Source: an uncultured Porphyromonadaceae bacterium
GTDB lineage: Bacteria > Bacteroidota > Bacteroidia > Bacteroidales > Muribaculaceae
Length of the DNA: 8,303 bases
Direction of reading: 5' to 3'
Assembly (NCBI GenBank): GCA_900554265.1
Contig: USGZ01000058.1
Location: 1-8,303 of the forward strand
In this document: one piece after another, positions 1 through 6,903 of the stretch
Layout of the letters: every line of letters begins with the position of its first letter
Position numbering within the stretch: position 1 is the first letter of the stretch
The notes under the pieces: model-generated
The model's input: only the letters and a program-made list of their open reading frames with translations
Database searches by the model: none
Told to the model about the DNA's origin: nothing
Position numbers and translations under genes: made by a program

Positions 1-2201
1 CCGGCGGCGAGGGTCACGCGGTTCTGGCCTTCGACTTCATACCAGCCGCTTACGGCGCTCTGGTTGAGGGAGGCGGTGACGGTCACGGTCTCTGTCTTGA
101 AAGAGCCGCCGGCGGGGCTGAAGCTTACGCCTGCTGCCGGAACGGCATCGTCGGCGGTATAGTACTGCGTGGTGCCGGGATCGCTGAAGGAGGGATTGCC
201 GCCGTGGCTTACGGGGGAGGTCGTGTAGATGAACTTGCCGTCCTCGCCTACCTTGCCGCCGGTCCAGTCCTTTACGAGAACTCGGAGCTGGCCCTTGCCG
301 GCGGGAGCGTCGACAGTGATGGAGCTCCCGCCCTGATAGGTCTGGCCGGTAACGAGATCTGTATAGGTGCCGGCGGGAACGTTGGAGAAGGTGGCGCCGC
401 CGTTGATGGCTACCAGGGCGTAGCTGTCGCGGTAAGCGCGCTTGAATGCGTAGCCGCCGCGGGCGGAGCAGCCGTCGAAGGTGTACTGGCCCTTGCGCAG
501 GGCGGGCACGGCGGCGCGTATTTTGTTAAGGCGGATTATGTGCTGGCTCAGGTCGCCGCCGAGGGTGGCGGCGGCGTTGCCGCTGGCGGTGTACTCGCCG
601 AAGTCGCTGGCGCTGACATTGCCTTCGAGGTATGTGCCGAAGTATGCGCGGCCGGAATCCTTGACGGGCATCGAGGTGCCTCCGGCGTCGACTTTCTTGC
701 CTGCCTGGAACTCGACCTCGGAACCGTAGTAGATACAGGGGATTCCGCGGAAGGTGAACATCAGCGAGAGGTTCTCGGCCCACTGGGCGGTGCCTCCGTT
801 GAAGCGGGTGCCGTCGTTGGGTCCGGGGCAGTAGTCGTGGGAATCGACGTAGACTACGTTGAAGGAGGCGTCGTTGTAGTACTTGTCGCCGCTCTTGGCC
901 ACATTGACGGCGGCGCCGGCGTTGTTGAAGTTATAGTGCATCGGGAAGTCGATGATGCTGAAGCCGCTGTAGTCCGAGTAGTCGGGCTCGTGCCACTGTC
1001 CGTTGCGCATGAACACGTTCTGGCTCTCGCGCTTTACGCTGGGCTCGGCCTCGCACAGGGCCATGTTGCCGGGGCGAAGGTCGTCCTGGCCTTCCTTGAT
1101 GAAGATGTTGTCCCAGAATGTCGGGTCGGTGTTCCACTGGGCCACCAGGTCCTCGGGGCTCTTCCAGGTATAGAAGTAGCTGGAGAGGTTGGGCTGGTCG
1201 CGGTAAGTCACGTCGCTGAAGCGGGCGCAGCACTCGCCGAACATGAAGAAGGGCGCTCCGTTGAGGCGCTTGCTCTTGTTGGCCTCGCCCAGGGCAAGGA
1301 ACTGGGGTATGAAGGAGGTGTTGAAGGTCAGGCGGGAGATGTGGCCGGTGGTGTCGATGCGGAATCCGTCGACGCCCATCTCGATGAACTTGCCGTAGCA
1401 CTGTACCAGATATTCGCTTACGGCGGGGTTCTCCGTGTTGAGGTCGACGCAGTCGCCTGCGATCTGGCCCCACCAGCGGTTGGGATAGTCCCAGTTCCAG
1501 CCGGTGCCTACGTGGTGCCAGTAGTTGTGGCTGTCCTTGTTGGTGCCGTCGGTGTTCTTCAGATAGGGGAAGCGGGCCTGGTACTGCTTGTCGCCGGGGA
1601 GCTCGTTGTAGTTGGCGGGCAGTTTGTCGTAGTTGGGAATCATGCAGGCGCTGATGTTTGCCTGGTTGCGGATTTCCTGGCTGCGGGTGAAGAGCTGGGC
1701 GAAGTGTTCCTCGCCGAAGTTGCCGGTGTGGTTGAGGACGATGTCCAGGATAATCTTCATGCCGCGGGCATGCACGGCGTCGATGAGGTCCTGGAACCTG
1801 ACGTCCTCCGAAGCGCCCCAGCCGGTGCGGCTCTCATAGCGGAGGTCAACTTTGCTGAAGTCCATGGCGTGATAGCCGTGGAAATCGGTGCCGGAGGAGT
1901 TCTGCACTACAGGGGTAATCCAGATTGCCGTGAAACCGAGAGCCTTGATGTAGTCGAGCTTCTCGATGAGGCCCTTGAAGTCGCCTCGCCAGTCGGGGTC
2001 GTTGTTGGCGATCTGCACGTCCTGATGGTCCCAGCCGCAGACGTTGTTGGTCGGGTCGCCGTCGTAGAAACGCGTGGTCATGGCGAAGTAGATAGTCTCG
2101 TCGCGGAAATCCGTTCGGTCTCCGACGAAGGTTCCTGCCATACCTGGCAGGGCGGCGACTGCGCACATCGCTGCGGCAATCCACCTTTGAATCTTTTTCA
2201 T
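1..2201 (-). CDS. Secreted GH13 alpha-amylase-family glycoside hydrolase (3' end cut by window edge)
   Basis: Predicted exported enzyme that hydrolyses alpha-1,4-glucans such as starch or maltodextrin. 733 codons are visible and no stop is reached before the left edge. The ATG at 2201 opens a Sec signal peptide (MKKIQRW, then an Ala-rich core to about residue 23) with no lipobox, so the protein is probably released by signal peptidase I. The (beta/alpha)8 barrel spans about residues 34-545. It has the Ca-site-like FYDGDPTNN (45-53), region I DIVLNH (153-158), region II GFRIDTTGH with nucleophile D283 and H287, acid/base E323 in FMFGE, and region IV VDSHD with D456. GIPCIYYGSE near 485 is also typical. 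A beta-sandwich domain C follows, then from about 690 a segment (SFSPAGGSFKTETVTVT) like the chitobiase C-terminal (CHB_HEX_C) or Ig-like module, where the window ends. All catalytic residues are present. The exact GH13 subfamily, and amylase versus neopullulanase specificity, cannot be settled here. It is transcribed away from the peptidase gene, and no SusC/SusD is visible. Confidence 0.93.
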   Translation of the reverse strand, partial: MKKIQRWIAAAMCAVAALPGMAGTFVGDRTDFRDETIYFAMTTRFYDGDPTNNVCGWDHQDVQIANNDPDWRGDFKGLIEKLDYIKALGFTAIWITPVVQNSSGTDFHGYHAMDFSKVDLRYESRTGWGASEDVRFQDLIDAVHARGMKIILDIVLNHTGNFGEEHFAQLFTRSQEIRNQANISACMIPNYDKLPANYNELPGDKQYQARFPYLKNTDGTNKDSHNYWHHVGTGWNWDYPNRWWGQIAGDCVDLNTENPAVSEYLVQCYGKFIEMGVDGFRIDTTGHISRLTFNTSFIPQFLALGEANKSKRLNGAPFFMFGECCARFSDVTYRDQPNLSSYFYTWKSPEDLVAQWNTDPTFWDNIFIKEGQDDLRPGNMALCEAEPSVKRESQNVFMRNGQWHEPDYSDYSGFSIIDFPMHYNFNNAGAAVNVAKSGDKYYNDASFNVVYVDSHDYCPGPNDGTRFNGGTAQWAENLSLMFTFRGIPCIYYGSEVEFQAGKKVDAGGTSMPVKDSGRAYFGTYLEGNVSASDFGEYTASGNAAATLGGDLSQHIIRLNKIRAAVPALRKGQYTFDGCSARGGYAFKRAYRDSYALVAINGGATFSNVPAGTYTDLVTGQTYQGGSSITVDAPAGKGQLRVLVKDWTGGKVGEDGKFIYTTSPVSHGGNPSFSDPGTTQYYTADDAVPAAGVSFSPAGGSFKTETVTVTASLNQSAVSGWYEVEGQNRVTLAA

Positions 2202-2268
2202 CAGACTAAAAGTTTGATATTAGATTGGTTAGAAAAGTAAGTTGATAATCTCGGACTTGAATCCACTG

Positions 2269-2299
2269 CAAAATTAGCATTTTTTTATCTTCCGGCAAA
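2269..2299 (-). promoter_or_regulatory. Bacteroidota-type promoter of the amylase gene
   Basis: On the minus strand, TTTG (2296-2299) is followed after 19 bases by TAATTTTG (2269-2276). This matches the Bacteroidota sigma-ABfr consensus TTTG-N19..21-TAnnTTTG exactly. Transcription would start near 2262 and leave a leader of about 60 nt before the ATG at 2201. The leader has no strong Shine-Dalgarno, which is normal in this phylum. Confidence 0.75.
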
Positions 2300-2314
2300 T
2301 AGTAGCATCCGAAA

Positions 2315-2332
2315 ACTTGTAAAAGAACAAGT
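2315..2332. promoter_or_regulatory. Inverted repeat upstream of the amylase promoter, possible operator
   Basis: ACTTGT, a 6-base spacer (AAAAGA) and ACAAGT form a perfect 6+6 dyad. It ends 15 bases upstream of the amylase -33 element, where an activator would normally bind. The regulator is not encoded in the window. A 12-base dyad can occur by chance in an AT-rich gap, so the role is inferred from position. Confidence 0.35.
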
Positions 2333-2384
2333 CGCTGCACCCGTTCGGTAAAGATGTAAAAAGTGTAGTTGTGAACCAAGCGCA

Positions 2385-2395
2385 GAATATTATTC
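2385..2395. promoter_or_regulatory. Short palindrome upstream of the peptidase promoter
   Basis: GAATATTATTC is a perfect palindrome around a central T. It lies about 30 bases upstream of the -33 element of the plus-strand peptidase promoter. In AT-rich DNA this is weak evidence for an operator. It is recorded because it is one of only two clear dyads in the divergent control region. Confidence 0.2.
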
Positions 2396-2424
2396 GCAAT
2401 TTAACATTATTTATGTGTATTTTC

Positions 2425-2455
2425 TTGATTTTTACCTATACAAGTCCTATTTTTG
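2425..2455 (+). promoter_or_regulatory. Bacteroidota-type promoter of the peptidase-serpin cassette
   Basis: TTG (2425-2427, in the context CTTG) is followed after 20 bases by TATTTTTG (2448-2455), a full TAnnTTTG match. Predicted initiation near 2460-2463 gives a leader of about 35-38 nt. The leader is A-rich just before the ATG at 2498 (AAATAATAATAAATC) and has no GGAGG-type site. No equivalent promoter is seen in the 35-base gap before the serpin gene, so this one probably drives both genes. Confidence 0.65.
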
Positions 2456-2497
2456 ACAAAAATTCCAGAATGTACTTTCCTTAAATAATAATAAATC

Positions 2498-3814
2498 ATG
2501 AAAAAAACAATCTACATCTTGTTCCTCATGGCTGGTACCGGGCTATTCTCATGTGCTGATATGGGAGAGCCTGACTTAACTCCCCAAGAGAACATCGCTG
2601 CTGAACATTCTAAATTTCGCAGTGATGCAGAGCTAATCAATATCGCAGTTCAAGGGTATGAATTATTGAACGGGACGCCTTTCAACCATAGTAACTCACG
2701 CGGGCTGAATTCAATAACTATCACGCCCATAGTAACTCATAACTCCCGAGGAGTATGCGATACTCTAATCCAGGTCGTTAATTATGGCGAGGAACAGGGC
2801 TTTGCTCTTGTTGGAGCACTCAAAGGCTCCGACGACTTGCTCGCCGTAATTGAAAGCGGCGATTACAATCCTGAGGAAACTGCACAAGTCGACGGTTTCA
2901 ATGAGTTCGTCAATAGAGCCCAGTCCCGAATTTCCTCTAAGCCCAACATTGGTGACTCGGCATTCTGCTGGTTAAACACCAAAGTCGAAAGAGAATATAA
3001 TCTCACCAATATATATGGTCCTCATATCGCAACACAATGGGGGCAAATGGAGGAATTCGGCGTATATTGCCCCAACGGAATTTGTGGTTGCGTACCTTTG
3101 GCAACAGCCATGGCCATGAGTCATCTGAATGCGCCGGCATCCATGCAATTTTCATTTCCTGAAAAAGATTTAACATCGGCATATTTTGATTGGGCTGCCA
3201 TGAAGAGTCATTTCAGACGTCATTCTGATGTTTGGCCCGATGAATGGTACGGGTTAGACCTTCCTGATGCTGAAGATTGTCCCGCAGACCAATACACTCA
3301 TTCAAATCTCGGAAGGGTGGTAAGACAGATAGGGTACCAGATAAACGCTAATTACATGCCCGATGCAACTGGTGCAAAAACCTTAAGAGCAGTCAATTAT
3401 CTTCAAGAATTAGTCCCTAACATTAGCGTATCGACATTCAGCGCTCCCGACAACTCTCTTATCTCAGGCTTAAAAAATGGCGTGGCTATTACAGAAGGCT
3501 TCAGAATAGATGAACAATCGCAAATATATGGTCACTGTTGGATAACAGATGGTTATATGGTACTATCGATTGTCGAAAAAACGTACAGAAACTATGCGCC
3601 TGATACGTTGGAAGGCGACTGGAGACTTATAAACTCTCAGTTTGAGATGAAAAAGATGCTTCATTTCAACTGGGGCTGGAACGGAACGTGCAACGGCTAT
3701 TTCTTCTTGGATTGCTATAATCCTAATGATGGATATCAATATGATCCGGGCTCTACCAACCCGTCTATGAACAGAGATTATCAATATTATACCAAATTCT
3801 ATCTTGTAAGATAA
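2498..3814 (+). CDS. C10 (streptopain-family) cysteine peptidase precursor, predicted lipoprotein
   Basis: Predicted secreted endopeptidase of 438 residues. The signal sequence ends in a lipobox (LFSC, lipidated C19). It is followed by acidic ADMGEPD, which fits the Bacteroidota surface-export signal, so display on the outer membrane is likely. Residues about 35-150 look like the SpeB-type propeptide, which normally blocks the active site until cleaved; VVNYGEEQGFALVGA matches the usual propeptide beta-strands. The catalytic domain starts near 155. It has WGQ (Q183, probable oxyanion residue), GCVPLATAMAM with predicted nucleophile C198, GHCWITDGY with H346, and HFNWGWNG with N391 and W392. 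All expected catalytic residues are present, so activity is plausible. Differences from the family are extra cysteines close to the active site (C191, C196, C347) and a GCVPLATAMAM block where GCVATAMAQIM is typical. Codons are more AT-rich than in flanking genes. A serpin gene follows after 35 bases. Confidence 0.9.
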   Translation: MKKTIYILFLMAGTGLFSCADMGEPDLTPQENIAAEHSKFRSDAELINIAVQGYELLNGTPFNHSNSRGLNSITITPIVTHNSRGVCDTLIQVVNYGEEQGFALVGALKGSDDLLAVIESGDYNPEETAQVDGFNEFVNRAQSRISSKPNIGDSAFCWLNTKVEREYNLTNIYGPHIATQWGQMEEFGVYCPNGICGCVPLATAMAMSHLNAPASMQFSFPEKDLTSAYFDWAAMKSHFRRHSDVWPDEWYGLDLPDAEDCPADQYTHSNLGRVVRQIGYQINANYMPDATGAKTLRAVNYLQELVPNISVSTFSAPDNSLISGLKNGVAITEGFRIDEQSQIYGHCWITDGYMVLSIVEKTYRNYAPDTLEGDWRLINSQFEMKKMLHFNWGWNGTCNGYFFLDCYNPNDGYQYDPGSTNPSMNRDYQYYTKFYLVR

Positions 3815-3849
3815 GATTGGGTCAATAAACATCAACAAATAACTGAATC

Positions 3850-5079
3850 ATGAAACAAGTATCATTTCTATTTACTGCACTTCTCGGACTATTCTTCGGG
3901 AGCTGCAGCAACTCAGCAGAAGATGCTCCGGAGTCAAAGACAGACCCGATTCCCGATTCACCGATAACATACGAGTTCTCGCCCGAACAGAGTCGAGCCG
4001 CTGAAGCAAGCATTCCTTTCATGAACAATTTCTGGATAGAGGCCGATGCGCAATTGGGAGAGGACAATTATGTGGTCTCCCCTGTCAGTGCCGATGTGCT
4101 GCTTTCAATGGTGGCCAACACCTCTACCGGCAAACTGGGAAATGAAATTACGGCTGCTTTAGGATGCGACGACAAGACTGTCCTCAATGAAGTTGCTTCC
4201 AAGTATACCATCGCACTTCCTAATGTAGCATCCGATTTAGACTTCGGCATCTATAATGCCGTTTGGTATACGAATCAGTTCGTTATAAACCGAAACTTTT
4301 CCGAACGCATGGAATATTTCTACGATGCCGATGTATTCAGCCATCCTTTTGACGACAGTCTCAAAGACGATGTAAACGGCTGGTGCAGCGAAAAGACAAA
4401 AGGACTGATTCCTGAAATTCTCGATTCGTCCCCCGACGGGGCTGTAATGCTCCTTGCGGACGCTTTATATCTGAAAGGAGCCTGGGCAAATCCTTTCGAC
4501 GTCGCAAAGACAACAGACGAGATATTTCATGGCGCATCGGGAGACGCCAATGTAAAAATGATGCATTCCGAGGGTTTGCAGCACTTTGCCGATGAAGAGA
4601 CTTTCAAAGCCATACGCATGGAAATCGGTAAGGGTACCGTTGAAGCTGTCTTTATTCTGCCAGATGAGAACCAGGATATGCAGGAATTTCTGAACAACAA
4701 TTTAGAGGCAATCAACAACGCTCGTTTTTACGATTGTAATGTTGATTTCTCTTTACCCCGCTTCAAATTTGTTTCCAATCAAATGTACTTAAATGATATT
4801 CTTTCGAATATCGGCATGCCGGCAATATTGGAAAGCGATACTTCCGACGTCCTCAGCGGATGCGGGCATATTGAACACGGCATATACCAGCGTACATCTC
4901 TGGAATTCAACGAACAGGGAGCTGAAGGAGCGGCTGTGACCTGGGATATCATGGCTGTCGACCCCGAGGGCGGCTCATCTGCGGCTCCGAGCGTAAACCT
5001 CAACAGACCGTTCTTTTTAATGGTACGTGTCGCTCAGACTGGTGCGCCTATCTTCGCTGGCCGCATCAATAATCTTTGA
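3850..5079 (+). CDS. Serpin-family protease inhibitor, predicted lipoprotein
   Basis: A 409-residue serpin, a suicide inhibitor that traps serine or cysteine proteases when its reactive-centre loop is cut. The signal peptide ends in FFGSC (C19), followed by an acidic linker SNSAEDAPES, so it is probably an outer-membrane, perhaps surface, lipoprotein. Serpin signatures appear in order: SPVSADVLLSMVANTSTG (77-94), VNGWCSEKTKG (175-185), ALYLKGAWANPFD (205-217), and the C-terminal NRPFFLMVR and PIFAGRINN. The hinge begins at E355 (P17) with QGAEGAAVT: Gly at P15, a small residue at P14 and Ala at P11-P10, as in inhibitory serpins. E355 to P387 of NRPFF spans 32 residues, against 27 in human alpha-1-antitrypsin, so the loop is about five longer and P1 is uncertain (candidates M368 to A379, with D371 by hinge counting). 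The close spacing after the C10 peptidase suggests co-transcription. The target is unknown. Lipoprotein serpins such as Tannerella miropin are known in this phylum. Confidence 0.92.
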   Translation: MKQVSFLFTALLGLFFGSCSNSAEDAPESKTDPIPDSPITYEFSPEQSRAAEASIPFMNNFWIEADAQLGEDNYVVSPVSADVLLSMVANTSTGKLGNEITAALGCDDKTVLNEVASKYTIALPNVASDLDFGIYNAVWYTNQFVINRNFSERMEYFYDADVFSHPFDDSLKDDVNGWCSEKTKGLIPEILDSSPDGAVMLLADALYLKGAWANPFDVAKTTDEIFHGASGDANVKMMHSEGLQHFADEETFKAIRMEIGKGTVEAVFILPDENQDMQEFLNNNLEAINNARFYDCNVDFSLPRFKFVSNQMYLNDILSNIGMPAILESDTSDVLSGCGHIEHGIYQRTSLEFNEQGAEGAAVTWDIMAVDPEGGSSAAPSVNLNRPFFLMVRVAQTGAPIFAGRINNL

Positions 5080-5100
5080 TACAGAACGTCCCCTAATACA

Positions 5101-5131
5101 GAGGCCGCGTCCAAAATCGGGACGCGGCCTC
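5101..5131. terminator. Hairpin terminator between convergent genes
   Basis: GAGGCCGCGTCC (5101-5112) pairs perfectly with GGACGCGGCCTC (5120-5131) around a 7-base loop. This GC-rich 12-bp stem starts 21 bases after the serpin stop. A T-rich stretch follows on the plus strand (AATTGTTTCCTTTT). On the minus strand it lies 24 bases past the stop of the META-domain gene, but with only a weak T tract. It probably ends the serpin transcript and may serve both directions. Confidence 0.8.
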
Positions 5132-5155
5132 AATTGTTTCCTTTTCACGCGGCTT

Positions 5156-5677
5156 TTATTCGGATGCGGCGTTCTCGCAGGCGCGCTGGCATTCGGTGCT
5201 GTCAGCCTGCTCCATGACTGCCTTGCGGATAACGATGTATTCGGCGGGGTCCTCGGTCTGAAGACGCAGGCGGCAGGGGCAGGGCTTGACGACGGTGCGC
5301 ACAGCCGGAAGAATGGCATTGAGCATTTCCTCGGACTGCATGTCGGGGCATGCCATCATGGTGCTGCCCATGTTGTCGGCGAAGCGGAGGCTGTCGCCGC
5401 TGAGGGTATAACCGCCTATGATGGTGTTGCAGTTCGTATGGATTGCAAAGGCGCTGTCGTTGAACTCGATTGTCTGGAGGTTGATGGAATCCAGCTCGGC
5501 GGGAGTGATGGAGGTCGAGTCGTTGAGAACGATATGCTCGATGTTCCATGTTCCGAGGATGTTGATTTCCTCAGTCGCGGGTTCCTCGGCCTGGGCTTCG
5601 GCTTCCTGGGTCTTGCTGCCGCTGCAGGCGCCGAACATAAGGGCTGCCGCAGCGATAAGGGCGAATTTCAGTTTCAT
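5156..5677 (-). CDS. META-domain (HslJ-like) lipoprotein
   Basis: A 173-residue predicted lipoprotein. The ATG at 5677 is chosen because it opens a classic signal (MKLKFALIAAAALMFGAC, C18 lipidated). The reading frame stays open upstream to 5794, but those residues look non-coding and would bury the signal and the promoter. A Glu/Ala-rich linker (about 19-36) is followed by a META domain (DUF306). It shows LGTWNIEHI (41-49), TNCNTIIGGYTLSGDSLRF (81-99) and GSTMMACPDM (104-113), the blocks that define HslJ-type proteins. A Cys-containing tail follows (C133, C135, C163, C167). META proteins are envelope-associated and often stress-linked, but no biochemical activity is firmly established. It has its own promoter and is convergent with the serpin gene. 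Confidence 0.85.
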   Translation of the reverse strand: MKLKFALIAAAALMFGACSGSKTQEAEAQAEEPATEEINILGTWNIEHIVLNDSTSITPAELDSINLQTIEFNDSAFAIHTNCNTIIGGYTLSGDSLRFADNMGSTMMACPDMQSEEMLNAILPAVRTVVKPCPCRLRLQTEDPAEYIVIRKAVMEQADSTECQRACENAASE

Positions 5678-5739
5678 ATTGATTTCTGTTAATATTGGAT
5701 ATTCACTGACGGAGCGGACCGGCGTGTCCGTTTCCGCCG

Positions 5740-5771
5740 CAAATATACGCAATAAAAGCCGAACGGCCAAA
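5740..5771 (-). promoter_or_regulatory. Bacteroidota-type promoter of the META-domain gene
   Basis: On the minus strand, TTTG (5768-5771) is followed after 20 bases by TATATTTG (5740-5747), a full consensus match. Predicted initiation near 5733 gives a leader of about 55 nt. The -33 element lies only 3 bases past the stop codon of the upstream membrane-protein gene. The META gene can therefore be expressed independently of the sigma-factor operon. Confidence 0.75.
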
Positions 5772-5774
5772 AAG

Positions 5775-6356
5775 CTATTCACGCGCGACTCCATCGACGC
5801 CTTCTCCGTCGGACTGCAGGTCCGCGAGCATGCGGCGGATTGTCCGCGACTGCGAGCGGAACTTGTATATGCCGAAAGCGGAGCCGATCACAAGTCCTAT
5901 GCCCGCGGCTATTATCAGGTCCGGCTCGTCGAGCTCGTAAAAAAACCACGAGGCGATGACTATTCCTGTCGAGAATGTGAACCAGAACATGGCCATGCGC
6001 CGACGAGCGATGTTGGCCGCATGCCGCAGGGCCTCGACTGTGGTACAGCTCATGAAGTTGCGGCTTTCGATATAACGGGCGAAGGCAAAGGCCAGGATTC
6101 CGGCCATGGCGCCGTAGACTCCGTAGGCTATGCTTAAGGCCGCAGAAAGATGCAGCAGCCAGTAGAGTGTCGGAGCCATGAGAACCACGGCCATGGCTGC
6201 GAATCCGTTGGTGCGGAAACTGCGCGCCAGGCGCCGCTGCTCGTTGCCGGCGCGTCCGGCGGAAAATTCGCGTGCCAGACGGCGGTTCTGGTCCTCGAGC
6301 GCCCGGAGGCGTCCGTCAAGTTCTTTCCAGTCCGATTTAAGTGAATCAATATCCAT
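5775..6356 (-). CDS. Four-helix membrane protein paired with the ECF sigma factor, possible anti-sigma factor
   Basis: A 193-residue inner-membrane protein that I cannot assign to a named family. About 48 N-terminal residues are charged and helical or coiled-coil-like (DIDSLKSDWKELDGRLRALE). Four hydrophobic segments follow, at about 50-67, 70-92, 121-141 and 146-164. The tail is Arg-rich, then acidic. The ATG at 6356 lies 10 bases after the sigma-factor stop, so the two are almost certainly co-transcribed and possibly translationally linked. Genes directly after ECF sigma factors often encode membrane anti-sigma factors that hold the sigma through a cytoplasmic N-terminal segment. The topology here would allow that, but no zinc-binding HxxxCxxC motif or FecR-like domain is present. 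The anti-sigma role is inference from context; it could equally be a hypothetical envelope protein. Confidence 0.8.
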   Translation of the reverse strand: MDIDSLKSDWKELDGRLRALEDQNRRLAREFSAGRAGNEQRRLARSFRTNGFAAMAVVLMAPTLYWLLHLSAALSIAYGVYGAMAGILAFAFARYIESRNFMSCTTVEALRHAANIARRRMAMFWFTFSTGIVIASWFFYELDEPDLIIAAGIGLVIGSAFGIYKFRSQSRTIRRMLADLQSDGEGVDGVARE

Positions 6357-6366
6357 ATCGAGAATG

Positions 6367-6876
6367 TCAGGCTTTCGCCATTTGGGAGAGTTTTTCCTTT
6401 ATTCTGTGGATGCGCACCGCCACATTGGCTTTGCTGATGCCTACGATGGCCGATATCTCCTCGTAGGGCTTGTCCTCGAGCCATAGGGAAATCAGAGCTT
6501 TCTCCACCGGGTTGAGGCACGATATCAGCGCATGCAGACTGCGGAGACCGGCCACGAGCTCTGCCGACGAATCCATGTCCGCGGGCTCGGAGATAAGGTC
6601 CTCCAGCCTGACGTGCTCGCGGCTGTGGCGGTCGTTGCGCCGGTGCCAGGTTATGCACGTGTTGATGGCCATGCGGTACATCCATGTACTCACCTTCGCT
6701 TCGCCGCGGAAGGAATCCAGGCCCTCCCATATGTTGGCCATAACTTCCTGATAGAGGTCCTCGGCGGGGGCGCCGGGGCCGGAATAAAGGAAGCACACCT
6801 TGGCCACAAGTTCCTTGTGGCTGTTGACGAGGTCCAGGAACCTCTCTTCGCGGCTTTTGCCCAGGGTGAGTGTCAT
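6367..6876 (-). CDS. ECF-type RNA polymerase sigma factor
   Basis: A 169-residue sigma-70-family factor that would redirect RNA polymerase to a stress or envelope regulon. Region 2 covers about residues 24-82: DLYQEVMANIWEGLDSF is the core-binding and -10 recognition helix region, and STWMYRMAINTCITWHRR is the DNA-melting region. A short acidic linker follows, then region 4 (about 115-165) with LNPVEKALISLWLEDKPYEE and the helix-turn-helix ISAIVGISKANVAVRIHRIKEKL. Length and layout are typical of ECF factors. The ATG at 6876 is preferred; an in-frame TTG at 6903 would add nine residues but abuts the upstream hairpin. The next gene encodes a membrane protein 10 bases downstream. I find no TTTG/TAnnTTTG promoter in the 27 bases between the hairpin and the ATG, so an alternative (perhaps self-recognised) promoter or read-through is likely. 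Confidence 0.93.
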   Translation of the reverse strand: MTLTLGKSREERFLDLVNSHKELVAKVCFLYSGPGAPAEDLYQEVMANIWEGLDSFRGEAKVSTWMYRMAINTCITWHRRNDRHSREHVRLEDLISEPADMDSSAELVAGLRSLHALISCLNPVEKALISLWLEDKPYEEISAIVGISKANVAVRIHRIKEKLSQMAKA

Positions 6877-6903
6877 AACGCTATATATGACGCGCAAAGG
6901 CAA

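Noticed and set aside
204..2240. A 678-codon open frame on the plus strand opposite the amylase gene
   Set aside because: It is aligned codon-to-codon with the minus-strand amylase gene and stays open only because that GC-rich gene avoids TTA, CTA and TCA codons. The product is low-complexity Val/Ala/Gly-rich with no domain, whereas the minus strand encodes all four GH13 motifs.
1..2497. A complete starch utilisation (Sus-type) locus
   Set aside because: Only the amylase is visible. No SusC, SusD or regulator gene lies in the window, so this cannot be claimed even though the left flank is missing.
5027..5692. A 221-codon plus-strand frame overlapping the serpin end and the META-domain gene
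   Set aside because: It starts inside the serpin gene, crosses the terminator hairpin and reads antisense through a clear lipoprotein gene. It shows no recognisable motif.
5678..5794. Upstream extension of the META-domain gene to a start at 5794
   Set aside because: It would overlap the end of the membrane-protein gene, include the promoter, and place 39 residues before a standard lipoprotein signal peptide.
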